Below are positions 55,101 through 61,807 of a stretch of DNA of 64,000 bases, one piece after another (within the stretch, counting starts at the first letter, position 1; each line of letters opens with the position of its first letter). The notes beneath the pieces were generated by a model, which saw only the letters and a list, made by a program, of their open reading frames with translations, ran no database searches and was not told the origin of the DNA. Location of the stretch: positions 100,119 through 164,118 of the forward strand of contig NZ_VNJI01000011.1 in assembly GCF_007786445.1 (NCBI RefSeq). The letters are read 5' to 3'. The translations under genes were made by a program, and so were the position numbers. Origin of the DNA: Paenibacillus cremeus (GTDB lineage Bacteria > Bacillota > Bacilli > Paenibacillales > NBRC-103111).

Positions 55101-55331
55101 AACGATACAATTACTTCACAGTCTATTGGTGCAGCGGCTTACAAGTTTAGTCTGCCATCAACGTTACCATCGGAAGCATTAATCTCACTTCCAATGCTCA
55201 TCATTGACAATGGAGAATTAAAAATGGTTGTGGTTAGTTTCCGTAAGAGCAGAAATACTAGTCTCCAATTCCAAGCGGTAGATGGAATTTGGGATGTGTT
55301 CAAACTCCAAGGTAGAGTGCTCCAAAAGTAA
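49116..55331 (+). CDS. giant side-fibre/receptor-binding protein (2071 aa)
   Basis: 2071 residues after AAGGAGG. Residues 1-125 look like a baseplate attachment domain (VIDYNQGLATLNSGRN is a common phage motif). Residues 130-205 are an Ala/Ser/Thr heptad coiled coil. Further on come a WRWQSNSTWLKI unit, jelly-roll carbohydrate-binding modules (about 600-780 and 1480-1620), and two related domains starting NYLGKVAG at about 1253 and 1640 with matching QQLFxFDL cores. This is a long multivalent glycan-binding fibre; the duplicated domain increases avidity. No hydrolase site identified. Confidence 0.78.
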   Translation: MSVFDYDNSVIGQLRKGTVDDPYISISEPKQVINSVVNLSEIPDDFQRVKVTTTDGTLTLTEITSGSPTINQYIIDYNQGLATLNSGRNNQQLVFTYKGKGGYFLSSNRVFTAQSNGLVTQTLTQYVDDAKAQIDTKVASVTSSANTALTNAQSAKTLSDQATASATSAASTATSAASSANTAATAANTASTNATSTINAINTDMKISHKGTLATFSLLPSSGQQVGDTYVVTSDSNNANNGVWRWQSNSTWLKINNLNISGAETVSNVSVVDQAKSDIVRDSIHSGVISVSALTTDSTSTLNGFTISAFIAYINGYKVSIPQTVITMPNAGSFGMKDQLVFVEAYFPSTGNGYQLSTRFRTVDAVDFTAYPEGVGHSAVVFAQGGQASPTTYTFTKDSVDQGLYVSGSGSAGDKTTLATFDGKVYAIPIARVKRRNSGGYRKDNISGCVDFISTTLSAIASTISNTVTVASATGLSVGNSIKIGSSSIYKINAISGTTLTLDRNADSAHASGSTVVIQSDRPDSLYSNVISSSDIIDLRHKVSLTGVNYQQLLEENFDNLLRGNLTTKDTKTSIKETWGLRKAPLGLAQSLQSVTIKGSDGTSRDLVNFLGTDGNCEDISKWTTGGTLSTTQAKYGKNSLKFVTSNNSLYAYKDYSISSFTSGYYLVACDVYIESYTSGNVIQIDIRDYNTFTQRYSAIANTAITGKWQTLYFKIPANGAITTPNGFRILFGEQATGTSTSYFDGIRLYQIDQATYNLIDVDPNYTGGDKISALFPYVDSQPNFVENLVYGEQEQDNAAFNVGTNSTYDNAWISGKLNIYNGSASVWGKGFQLSVASGTAYTLNLDTAIASDGASLNVEIGYTSTTNDVVSKASQTGHVSFSFTPTQNTVYVKFRRQGATDNTKPVTVWNIKVEAGSVENVYVPKGRWYIPADYQGYNAHMGNNSVSRYDNVNGGRFTGQRSTFSDAQTSETRTDVIEALMTPQKHIAVTQATAGTWASGDKLVISSNDGLLASNNAAVARVTQNASGATAIYVDDVSKFAVNDTVNFYLVSSNLVAVGWTVQSIDTTNKILTMTGSATVSVGDMVIRTNTLPSIAYTTQQNKTAQSGSTSTTIKLASDASATDNYYNNLIVTILSGTGAGQSKTITAYTGSTKVATVSAWTTTPDATSVYSISMPGTWTNLGTKSATFTIGTMPTATDATLGNANQTNISCSYSVNYPAGKGFGNVPTDVLEASVNDQRLISGQTVSVKANYLGKVAGNTDAVPHIAKWINSNIGSNTTLLAPSNGSFAEVGGSGTTYANISSLDGALNVVNSSGASSIAQQLFQFDLIRAIEDKYGEIPVDGTAAKVAWLKANITNFLCNIYGYGSSPTGNKASVSVWSVAGSSWGSAWATNATNAVAVMAVGTSSNIGNYIDANGYMYFIAYADPSDGVTYSTINTDYIELSITLNTSMKSAFDGNTETGFTVLSPENLFPVMNENLLNSNQAFPVDVSGLTAVNGVTHSVDSSDIGTILVTNFPSTGYGLSYASVTLPKATTYAFSAEIFVPSASVATSVQIHDDGNFTGATKVIGSYDLTKKGTWQKVVTLITTTVIGQSGLSGLKITNNSGASDVIKIRRMKVQEGVTATPWSAGRNKKITLNYLGKVAGSVVENPHRLGRLNSASFPSPIPSFSNYAENTASNLIDPVTTQDGVLWSYSSSTAGQYAQQLFEFDLSYLGMSLSELKKALRPITATWVGYGSGDNASALTYGATVKWWDATGAGSWATFGGWSNTTSTPSSVAMTVNNGSQTNYITSNQKIYILVHSTNPASATNPSNIYTDYIKLDLNLADYVDYNKSNIVKVRPETKEIKTWFPVHSYRYTGYSGVAQAGVIGWSYRYLPYGGFGSVARSKIMAVGTPIISTLGTGSASTATDVDLVGIRNVTTKLPTPIADYNLVAEKFTSDGVLTTIDNVTLKRNSLTSNNGYRFSPFSGLYFDPYSTPTETVVRGASSRAGYTNDTITSQSIGAAAYKFSLPSTLPSEALISLPMLIIDNGELKMVVVSFRKSRNTSLQFQAVDGIWDVFKLQGRVLQK

Positions 55332-55345
55332 TAACTAAAATATGT

Positions 55346-55384
55346 GAATCTCCTACATTAACTTGTGGGAGATTCTTTTCTTTT
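55346..55384 (+). terminator. intrinsic terminator after the giant fibre gene
   Basis: GAATCTCC/GGAGATTC plus an inner ACA/TGT, then TTTTCTTTTC. The next gene's GAAAGGAG starts seven bases later. Confidence 0.85.
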
Positions 55385-55407
55385 CACACTGAAAGGAGTG
55401 AATTTGC

Positions 55408-56397
55408 GTGTCAAAAATAATCATTGATTCCAACAATCAAATTGTAGGCATCGATATTCCTGTTGGATTTAACCAGTATTCTTTGGATGTAGATGTTGAA
55501 GGTTTGAAGAAGGTGCTTCAACAGGATGCACAATTGCCAAAGTTGGACACTGAAGGCAATGTGCTTTATGTTCTTGCTCAACCCGATTTGGAACTCACAT
55601 CAACTGTGACAAAGCAAGTTGAAACTATCGTAGAAACTGGAAATGAACCAATTTTCGTGGATGTGGTGAAGTATATTCCTATGCTTGACCCCGTTACAGG
55701 AGTACAGAAAACTTATCAACCAACTCAAGTTGTCGATGTGTATGATGATGAAGGAAATGTAACAGGGCAAGAAACTGTAAACGTTGGTGCTCCTCTTTTG
55801 TTGCAAACGACTGAGGTTGTTCAGGAGCAGAAAAAAGACGCTGATGGCAAACTCCTTTATTGGAAAACAGTTGAAGAGACTGTTGTAACAATGCAGCCAC
55901 AAGAACCTAAACTTATCACATCTGACTCCCCCGAGTGGACAGAGGAATTATCTCAAGCATTTGAGACAATTAAGAGTGGAACAGAAGTTTCGGTTGCTCA
56001 ATATCCAACTTTGTTCACTGTTGACGAGGTTCAAAATTATCCTACTCTAGAACAAGTTAAGCAGACTAAACTTGACCAGTTAAATGACGCTTGCAACAAG
56101 TTCATCTTAGCAGGATTTACATCTGATGCTTTAGGCGAAGAAAACCATTATGACTTTGATTACGAAGCTCAAATTAATATGGGTGGAACACTCAATGGAA
56201 TTACAGCAGGAATGATTACTGGTGATATCATGTGGAAAACTGCTGAAGGAAATAAGCCTCATACAGTAAATCAATTTAAACAATTGTACGCCGATGGTAT
56301 GACGTTTAAACAAACCAACATCGCAAAGTATTGGACTCTCAAGAATCAAGTATTGGCGTGTGAAACTAGAGCAGATGTAGCTGCTATTCAGTGGTAG
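55408..56397 (+). CDS. fibre-associated protein with DUF4376-like C-terminus
   Basis: GTG start after GAAAGGAG, 329 residues. N-terminal two thirds are acidic with many Val/Gln/Thr beta strands (VVDVYDDEGNVTGQETV). The C-terminal part, about 215-329 (QTKLDQLNDACNKFILAGF ... MTFKQ ... VAAIQW), is the DUF4376-like module also found in the 144-aa protein at 27478. Such proteins accompany tail fibres as assembly or capping factors. The pairing of one copy with each fibre locus supports this. Confidence 0.65.
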   Translation: MSKIIIDSNNQIVGIDIPVGFNQYSLDVDVEGLKKVLQQDAQLPKLDTEGNVLYVLAQPDLELTSTVTKQVETIVETGNEPIFVDVVKYIPMLDPVTGVQKTYQPTQVVDVYDDEGNVTGQETVNVGAPLLLQTTEVVQEQKKDADGKLLYWKTVEETVVTMQPQEPKLITSDSPEWTEELSQAFETIKSGTEVSVAQYPTLFTVDEVQNYPTLEQVKQTKLDQLNDACNKFILAGFTSDALGEENHYDFDYEAQINMGGTLNGITAGMITGDIMWKTAEGNKPHTVNQFKQLYADGMTFKQTNIAKYWTLKNQVLACETRADVAAIQW

Positions 56398-56405
56398 GTG
56401 AGATT

Positions 56406-56903
56406 ATGAATCTACAACCTTGTGATGTTATTTTCGTTACAAAACGTAAAAATGAAACTTTGAGAGATATCATCATACGTAAATTAATCTCTTGGGCTAC
56501 TGATTCGGATATAACCCATTGTGCCTATTTCGTTTCAGGCAACATTGTGTTCGAGGCAAACGGATTTAGAACATGCGGCTTCCAGAGCTTAGATGAATAT
56601 GAGTATAAAGTCAAAAGATTAACATGCGACTTAGAAACAAGGAAAAAGATATTGGAGTGCATTCTTGAAACTGAAGGTAGGAGCTACGGTTACATGGAAT
56701 GCGTGGCCTTATTCTTTAGACGTAAATTAGGCATGTATTTTTACTATGATGATCCTGATAAATTCATATGTAGCGAAGAGTTAGCAAAAGCGATGTATGA
56801 CGTTACTGGTAAGTTTATGAATATAAAAGATAAAACACCTACTTTTGACTTGTCGCCTCAAGATTTATGGGAAAGTGAATATTTGGTTGAAATTGAAGGG
56901 TAA
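56406..56903 (+). CDS. permuted papain-like (YiiX/NlpC-type) cysteine hydrolase
   Basis: 165 residues; the GTG-type upstream start at 56391 is inside the preceding gene, so ATG 56406 after TAGGTGAG is taken. H38 in DITHCAYF followed by VFEA, and C122 in FICSEELAKAM, give the H-before-C order of permuted NlpC/P60 (YiiX) enzymes. An R-K-x-L segment links them. Substrate could be peptidoglycan peptides, lipid or protein thioester bonds. Located between fibres and lysis genes, it might help cell-wall entry or lysis, though no signal peptide is seen. Confidence 0.68.
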   Translation: MNLQPCDVIFVTKRKNETLRDIIIRKLISWATDSDITHCAYFVSGNIVFEANGFRTCGFQSLDEYEYKVKRLTCDLETRKKILECILETEGRSYGYMECVALFFRRKLGMYFYYDDPDKFICSEELAKAMYDVTGKFMNIKDKTPTFDLSPQDLWESEYLVEIEG

Positions 56904-56912
56904 TATATGGGT

Positions 56913-56941
56913 AAGGTCTCCTGCGTGGTGACGGAGACCTT
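56913..56941 (+). other. perfect hairpin, possibly regulatory or terminator-like
   Basis: AAGGTCTCC/GGAGACCTT, 9 bp, 11-base loop, flanked by TGGG and CCCA that could extend it. No T tail, so not a typical terminator. Confidence 0.5.
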
Positions 56942-56960
56942 AATCTTCCCATTTGTTTAA

Positions 56961-56989
56961 GGCTGCTCCTTTGTTGGAGTGGTCTTTTT
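56961..56989 (+). terminator. intrinsic terminator
   Basis: GGCTGCTCC/GGAGTGGTC (9 bp with G-U pairs), TTTGTT loop, TTTTTG tail. Confidence 0.7.
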
Positions 56990-57035
56990 GTGTTGTTTAA
57001 ATGAAAAACTTTAATCTTAGGAGGAATTATTCAAT

Positions 57036-57218
57036 ATGGAAAAACTCAATCTTTTTTACTGTTACGACTCTAATCTTGCTAAATACTTGAAACAGGATAA
57101 AAATATCCCCTACCTAACTAAAGCAAGACATCTAGATACGCACAAGGTATTCCACCTATTTCTTATTTCTAATGTATTACAAGAGGCATTAGAAGAGTAT
57201 AAGAGCAAGAGTAGGTAA
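57036..57218 (+). CDS. small protein preceding the primase (60 aa)
   Basis: 60 residues after TAGGAGG. Tyr/Leu/Lys-rich, helical, ending EEYKSKSR. Stop five bases before the primase start, so one transcript. No known motif; may be a primase partner. Confidence 0.6.
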   Translation: MEKLNLFYCYDSNLAKYLKQDKNIPYLTKARHLDTHKVFHLFLISNVLQEALEEYKSKSR

Positions 57219-57223
57219 CAGAA

Positions 57224-58690
57224 ATGGACATTAATCAAGGGAATATAATCAAGCAACTTAGCGATTTATATCTAATACAACGAGGGCATTATTTAATTCA
57301 AGATAAAAATTATGGTTATCGTGATTATCGAAAAGGTGAAATCAGCAAATCAACAGGTAAAAAATATAAAGCCTTATTAGATTATATGATTGAATCACAT
57401 CTAAATGGCGAGTATACAGTTGGGACATTTTGCAAAGAAGTTTTCACAAAATTTATAACTATTGACGTAGATTATAAAGGAAACTTGGAAATGTCTAAAT
57501 TGATCACAAATAAAATTAGTGAACAATTTACCGATTGGCACATTCCAGAACACTATATTAGTTTTAGTGGTAACAAGGGTTATCACATCGATATATTCTT
57601 TGATGATTTAATCCAATGGAAACATGCGAAAAAGTTTTATGAACACCTAATAAAGAGTTTAAACTTGGATGACAAGAAGGTGGAATTTCGTCCAACAAGT
57701 ACTCAGGGCGTTAAGTTGCCTCTTGGAATACATCAGGAAACAGGTAACTATTGCGGATTCTGCTATCCAGATAACCTGACAGTAATGAGCAAGGAGAACA
57801 GTGAGGAATTTTTATTTAATATCAAGAAAATCCAATCAGAAAGTATATTGGATATTATCGGTTTAGATATAAATACCTCAGAAAAGATCGATACAAAACA
57901 AGAAAAAAATAAAATTATTAGTACAGAAGATGCCATTAGTCCACACAAACCATTACCAAGTTATGAGCAAAGCGAAGATTCTTCGATAGACCGAGCACAG
58001 GATTTGCTTCTTAATGGTTTAAAAGTACAAGGTAGCAGACACAATTCGGTATTATTGCTTGGGATGTATTTGAAATATTGCGGATTAAGTCAAGAGCAAA
58101 ATAGAGCAGAACTTTATGCTTGGATGGAATGGCAGAATCCTAATACTTATACAACTCCATTGGATGAATGTTGCAGAGATATTGATCAATTAACAAAAGA
58201 CATTTATGAAAAAAACTATAATTTATCTGCAAACCAGAAAGACTTGACGGTTACATGCGATGAAATTAAATGGATAATGAACAATTGTCCAGAGAAAAAT
58301 CAGAAACTAATTACATACGCTATGTTGATTCACTCTAAACGTCATGCAAATAAGCAAGGCGTTTTTTATATGCCATTTAAAGACATAGAAACCGCAACGG
58401 GATTGTACGATCAAGCCGTTCAAGCACAGGTAAATAAATTAATAAAACTTGGAGTTGTCGAGTGTATAGAACGAGGAAGGAAACCGAAGGGTAAGGGATT
58501 AGCGAAAATGCTACCTAATCTGTATCGAATGAATTATCAAAGGAGTCTCGAATCTGATGGTTTAATTGAAACAGAAGTTTTTACCACTGAGGAATTGGAC
58601 AATTTTGATGTGTGTTTGAGATTTTATTTTTCTGATAAGGAATTAAGGAAAAATTTATCGCAGAGACAATATAAAAGTTTACTTGGGTGA
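57224..58690 (+). CDS. archaeo-eukaryotic-type primase/primase-polymerase (AEP)
   Basis: 488 residues. The AEP signature is complete: TIDVD (D81, D83), SGNKGYHID (S115, H121), then FRPTSTQGVKLPLG (K164) and IHQETG. This is the arrangement of the TOTE-type/PrimPol AEP families. A Cys pair (YCGFC) follows. Residues about 345-450 (LITYAMLIHSKR ... KDIETATGLYDQAVQAQ) are winged-helix-like, as in primase C-terminal DNA-binding parts. It would make RNA or DNA primers. No helicase domain is fused. Its place between fibre and lysis genes is odd for a replication gene, suggesting an acquired or late-acting role such as damage repair. Confidence 0.82.
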   Translation: MDINQGNIIKQLSDLYLIQRGHYLIQDKNYGYRDYRKGEISKSTGKKYKALLDYMIESHLNGEYTVGTFCKEVFTKFITIDVDYKGNLEMSKLITNKISEQFTDWHIPEHYISFSGNKGYHIDIFFDDLIQWKHAKKFYEHLIKSLNLDDKKVEFRPTSTQGVKLPLGIHQETGNYCGFCYPDNLTVMSKENSEEFLFNIKKIQSESILDIIGLDINTSEKIDTKQEKNKIISTEDAISPHKPLPSYEQSEDSSIDRAQDLLLNGLKVQGSRHNSVLLLGMYLKYCGLSQEQNRAELYAWMEWQNPNTYTTPLDECCRDIDQLTKDIYEKNYNLSANQKDLTVTCDEIKWIMNNCPEKNQKLITYAMLIHSKRHANKQGVFYMPFKDIETATGLYDQAVQAQVNKLIKLGVVECIERGRKPKGKGLAKMLPNLYRMNYQRSLESDGLIETEVFTTEELDNFDVCLRFYFSDKELRKNLSQRQYKSLLG

Positions 58691-58769
58691 ATATTGTTTA
58701 CAATTGTTAATTAATTATGATTACATTTGCTCCTTGTACTTACCTCACCCTTTAGATTCACAGGAAAAG

Positions 58770-58799
58770 TTCAAGGTCAAGAGATTCCTTAAATATAAT
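58770..58799 (+). promoter_or_regulatory. weak candidate promoter ahead of lysis genes
   Basis: TTCAAG, 18-base spacer, perfect TATAAT. The -35 box is poor. Confidence 0.3.
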
Positions 58800-58955
58800 A
58801 AATATATCTATTAATAGTGATTTCGCATATCACACTATTTTAGTCGGGTATAAGATTATTAATAAATAATGTATTGTACCCCAAATCGTACAACTTACTT
58901 TTAGTAAGTAATAAAACAATCCTCATACGAGGGTTAACATAGATTCCACTTTTAT

Positions 58956-58990
58956 GAGGCTGTCTAAGGGGCAGTCTCTTTATTTTATAT
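58956..58990 (+). terminator. intrinsic terminator before lysis cassette
   Basis: GAGGCTGTC/GGCAGTCTC (9 bp with two wobbles), TAAGG loop, TTTATTTTATAT tail. Confidence 0.75.
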
Positions 58991-59015
58991 ATATCAAAAA
59001 CAAGGTGGGGTAACA

Positions 59016-59339
59016 GTGCCAAACAATGAAATGAGTAATATTGAGGAACGCTTAACACGATTGGAGACGAAATTCGAACTTGTATTTCAAACTTTTACAG
59101 ATGCAATTAATCGTCTAGAAACAAAACTTGACAAACGAGACGATACCTTTGTAACTAAAGACTATTTTAATGGTGAGATGCGTCTGAGAGATGAGAAGAT
59201 AAATGGTCTTCAAACGGCATTGGATCAGGTGAGACAGGAGAAGAAAGAAACAAAGTCTGCATGGCCTATTTGGTTACAAACCATTGGTACTCTTGGAGCA
59301 ATGTTTGTGGCTATTATGGCTTTGTATGCAAGCAAATAA
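59016..59339 (+). CDS. XhlA-like haemolysin/holin-associated membrane protein
   Basis: GTG start after AAGGTGGGG. 107 residues: an N-terminal coiled coil (NIEERLTRLETKFELVFQTF, then INRLETKLDKRDD) and one C-terminal membrane helix (LQTIGTLGAMFVAIMALYA). This is the layout of XhlA/BhlA-type proteins that work with a holin to release the endolysin. First gene of the lysis cluster. Confidence 0.7.
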   Translation: MPNNEMSNIEERLTRLETKFELVFQTFTDAINRLETKLDKRDDTFVTKDYFNGEMRLRDEKINGLQTALDQVRQEKKETKSAWPIWLQTIGTLGAMFVAIMALYASK

Positions 59340-59340
59340 A

Positions 59341-59414
59341 AGAACGGTTTCATTTGCAATTAATCAATCGCCATTCGCAGGGAGATTAACCAATTAGCAA
59401 GAATCAACCGTTCT
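59341..59414 (+). ncRNA. long-stem structured RNA element in the lysis cassette
   Basis: AGAACGGTT (59341-59349) pairs perfectly with AACCGTTCT (59406-59414). Inside, TTGC-AATT-AATC (59354-59365) pairs with GATT, AATT and GCAA blocks (59384-59400) with bulges. No T tail, so not a simple terminator. It starts one base after the XhlA-like stop. Confidence 0.5.
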
Positions 59415-59477
59415 ATACATCTATTATAAACCAAATAATGCAGAAAAAACAGTTAATATTTGGGAGGTGAAATAATA

Positions 59478-60032
59478 ATGAAAGATATCGTCAATGAGCA
59501 TTACCAAATCCATCGTATTACTGAAGTTGAGCATTTCCCTGAACATGGTGGACGAACAGAAACATTGGAGTTTCGTAATGCAAAACATGAATTAGAAGTA
59601 GTCGAACATTTACCATGCTTTATATGTGGAACCATGAATAAACGTGAGAGTCATCATATCTTTGAACGAGCTTATTGGAACGCACTCGATCTCAAAAGAG
59701 TAGCGTTCTTTTTGTTTCATCATTATGATTTTCATGGTCATGTAAAAAGAGATTATAAAACATCGGACGAACTTTTTAAATTTTTCGTTGACCATTATAA
59801 CGGACGAGAAACAGAATTTGTAGATGCACAGGGAAATAAAATATGGACTTGTGATGATACAGCAGCAGACACAATTTATAATCAATTAATTTTAGATGAA
59901 ATTTGTCATCGTGGTGAAGGAACAGGAGCACATGGTACATCTACTCCTACGTTTATGGCTCGTATGGCACAAAGAAAAGGTTACGAAGTTTCTATGAGTG
60001 AAAAGGCATATAAGGATTTGATTAATAAGTAG
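59478..60032 (+). CDS. putative HNH-like zinc protein (184 aa)
   Basis: GGGAGGTG fixes ATG 59478 rather than 59460. C47-x2-C50 followed by RESHHIFER (H59, H60), WNALD and later HHYDFHGH recall an HNH/McrA-type metal nuclease with a zinc knuckle. The usual final His-Asn spacing is not exact, so catalysis is not certain. In many phages an HNH protein aids packaging; here it lies among lysis genes, which is unusual. Confidence 0.5.
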   Translation: MKDIVNEHYQIHRITEVEHFPEHGGRTETLEFRNAKHELEVVEHLPCFICGTMNKRESHHIFERAYWNALDLKRVAFFLFHHYDFHGHVKRDYKTSDELFKFFVDHYNGRETEFVDAQGNKIWTCDDTAADTIYNQLILDEICHRGEGTGAHGTSTPTFMARMAQRKGYEVSMSEKAYKDLINK

Positions 60033-60041
60033 GTGTAAAGT

Positions 60042-60422
60042 ATGAATAGTTGGTTTAAAAATCTTGTTTCACTGGACGAATTGAAAGTCAGCCTCCTAGC
60101 GATATCGCTTATTGGAATCTTGATTTTGGATGGTTTTATGGCAATTAAATATCACGATGTTCCTCCACAACTTACATCAATCACGATAACAATAATTTCA
60201 GCGGTAGCTGGATTTAATGCAATCTCTGTTGTTGCAGGGAATATCACTGCAAACAAAACTAATGTGCCAGTGCAAAACAGTAACATGTATAACTCAAATA
60301 TGTATGGATATGGAATGAATCAGCCAACTATTACTAATCAGACACCTATCATCAATCCTAATCCAACACAAGTTCAACAAACTACAACTCAGACAACAGT
60401 GACGACAATGCCTAAAATGTAA
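60042..60422 (+). CDS. membrane protein, candidate holin with low-complexity tail
   Basis: 126 residues after TAGGTG. Two membrane helices (about 14-34 and 44-66: LLAISLIGILILDGFMAIKY and LTSITITIISAVAGFNAI), then a Asn/Gln/Thr/Met-rich tail (QTTTQTTVTTMPKM). The topology suits a class II holin or a holin-like spacer protein. It directly precedes the lysozyme gene. Confidence 0.6.
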   Translation: MNSWFKNLVSLDELKVSLLAISLIGILILDGFMAIKYHDVPPQLTSITITIISAVAGFNAISVVAGNITANKTNVPVQNSNMYNSNMYGYGMNQPTITNQTPIINPNPTQVQQTTTQTTVTTMPKM

Positions 60423-60436
60423 AGAAGGTGTAATAA

Positions 60437-61270
60437 ATGAATTCATCAAGACAAGCAACAAATAGTCAAGGCATAGACATTTCGCATCATAATGGTCAAG
60501 TGGATTTTGACAAAGTAAAAAATGCAGGAATTAGTTTCGTTTTTATGAAAGCCACAGAAAGCACGAGAACAATCGATGATACTCTAAGTTATAACTACTC
60601 AGAGGCAAAACGAGTTGGAATTCCAGTTGGCTTTTATCATTTTGCTCATGTCTCTAATGATCCTGTGCAAGAAGCAAACCATTTTCTTTCTGTTGTTAAC
60701 GGGTTGGAAGTTGATTTATTCTACGTTTTGGATTTAGAGCAAGGTAGTCTAGATGGTGCGAATTATAGCAAATCTCAGGTATCTTCGTGGGCAAGGACAT
60801 TTTTGCAGACTGTTCAGAACAGCACAGGAAAACTACCTATAATTTACACTGGAGGTTCATTCGCGGCTGCGTATTTTGAACCCGACTTATCTATGTATCC
60901 TTTGTGGGTGGCGCATTATGGTGCGATTCGCCCAATGGAAAATGGAATTTGGTCTGACTGGTTGTTCTTTCAATGGGCAGAATCGGGAAGTGTAGATGGC
61001 ATCTCGACAAATGTTGATATGAACGAATTTAACGGCAATATTCAAGATTTTTTATATAACGAGGATGATGAATACATGAAACCAGTAGTGATGGATGATT
61101 GGAGTTGGCAGGAACTCGATAAATTTGTAGGGGATGCTTATAACGAGAAAATCATCGAAAGTTGGGCTTGGGTGCAAAAAGTGCGTGACAGGCAAATTAA
61201 TGTTGTGGAATGGCTGCAACTGAAGACATTTATTGATGAGCGTAGACGTAATAAAGCATTGGGTCAATAA
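60437..61270 (+). CDS. GH25 lysozyme endolysin
   Basis: 277 residues after GAAGGTG. The GH25 muramidase fold covers 1-205, with D14 (GIDISHHNG), a KATES strand, GFYHFAH, D99/E101 (VLDLEQ) as catalytic acids, and DMNEF near the end. The C-terminal part, about 215-277, is a helical WSWQELDKFV region followed by a basic WAWVQKVRDRQ segment, a possible wall-binding or charged tether. No signal peptide, so release needs a holin. Cuts N-acetylmuramic acid glycosidic bonds. Confidence 0.93.
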   Translation: MNSSRQATNSQGIDISHHNGQVDFDKVKNAGISFVFMKATESTRTIDDTLSYNYSEAKRVGIPVGFYHFAHVSNDPVQEANHFLSVVNGLEVDLFYVLDLEQGSLDGANYSKSQVSSWARTFLQTVQNSTGKLPIIYTGGSFAAAYFEPDLSMYPLWVAHYGAIRPMENGIWSDWLFFQWAESGSVDGISTNVDMNEFNGNIQDFLYNEDDEYMKPVVMDDWSWQELDKFVGDAYNEKIIESWAWVQKVRDRQINVVEWLQLKTFIDERRRNKALGQ

Positions 61271-61294
61271 AATAAATTATAAAGGAGAATACAT

Positions 61295-61750
61295 ATGATT
61301 CAAGTTTTAAATGATTTACTTGTATTGGTAAGTCAAAATTGGGAAACGATTAGTTCAATTATCGGCTTCTTCTTGGTAACGGTTGGTGGTTATAAATACA
61401 CTCAACAATCTTCTAAGAATTATGCAACTGGTTTAGCCAAGACTCTTATGTTTGCTGTAGAGAAGAAAGCAACTGACTTACTGCTAACCACAGGAAAAAA
61501 TAAGTTCGACTTCGTTGTCTCAGAGGCGTATGACAAATTTCCAGCATTAGTTAGAGTACATATTAGTAAGCCAATGTTTAGTATGCTCGTTCAACAATTG
61601 TTTGATGAAGCTGTTGCTATTGCAAAAGAGCATCAAACTGAACAGCCAATTATGCAAGCACCAACTATTCCAGTGGCTACAACTAATGTTCAACAAACTA
61701 TTCAAGATGCACAATCAAATCAATCTGTTCAATTAACACAATCAAATTAA
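61295..61750 (+). CDS. holin of the LL-H/phage_holin_6 type
   Basis: 151 residues after AAAGGAG. One N-terminal membrane helix (SSIIGFFLVTVGGYKY), followed by a helical soluble part (FAVEKKATDLLLTTG, then FDFVVSEAYDKFPALV) and a Gln/Asn/Thr tail. This is the pattern of the LL-H holin family, where a single helix and a long cytoplasmic part occur. Last gene of the rightward late region, followed by a strong terminator. Confidence 0.75.
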   Translation: MIQVLNDLLVLVSQNWETISSIIGFFLVTVGGYKYTQQSSKNYATGLAKTLMFAVEKKATDLLLTTGKNKFDFVVSEAYDKFPALVRVHISKPMFSMLVQQLFDEAVAIAKEHQTEQPIMQAPTIPVATTNVQQTIQDAQSNQSVQLTQSN

Positions 61751-61761
61751 GGATAACTTTT

Positions 61762-61807
61762 AGGGGTAAATTTGGTCTATTTTAGGCTGAGTTTACCCCT
61801 TTTTTTA
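61762..61807 (+). terminator. strong terminator closing the late region
   Basis: AGGGGTAAA/TTTACCCCT, perfect 9 bp with a 21-base loop, T7 tail. Confidence 0.85.

Larger units (their letters stand above)
58691..59015 (+). other. 325-bp gene-free region with hairpins
   Basis: No credible gene. It holds an AT-rich stretch with a TATAAT box (58794-58799), a perfect ACTTACT/AGTAAGT hairpin (58893-58909), a small CCTC/GAGG hairpin and a terminator at 58956. It may contain a promoter and a short untranslated transcript ahead of the lysis genes. Confidence 0.5.

Noticed and set aside
58840..59058. 72-codon leftward frame in the gene-free region
   Set aside because: Overlaps a terminator and a good rightward start, lacks a ribosome site, and has a non-protein-like composition.
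59341..59414. tRNA or tRNA-like structure in the element of about 74 nt
   Set aside because: The closing stem is 9 bp, no T-loop GGTTC-type consensus, no anticodon arm; the same holds for 11412-11487 and 24319-24385.
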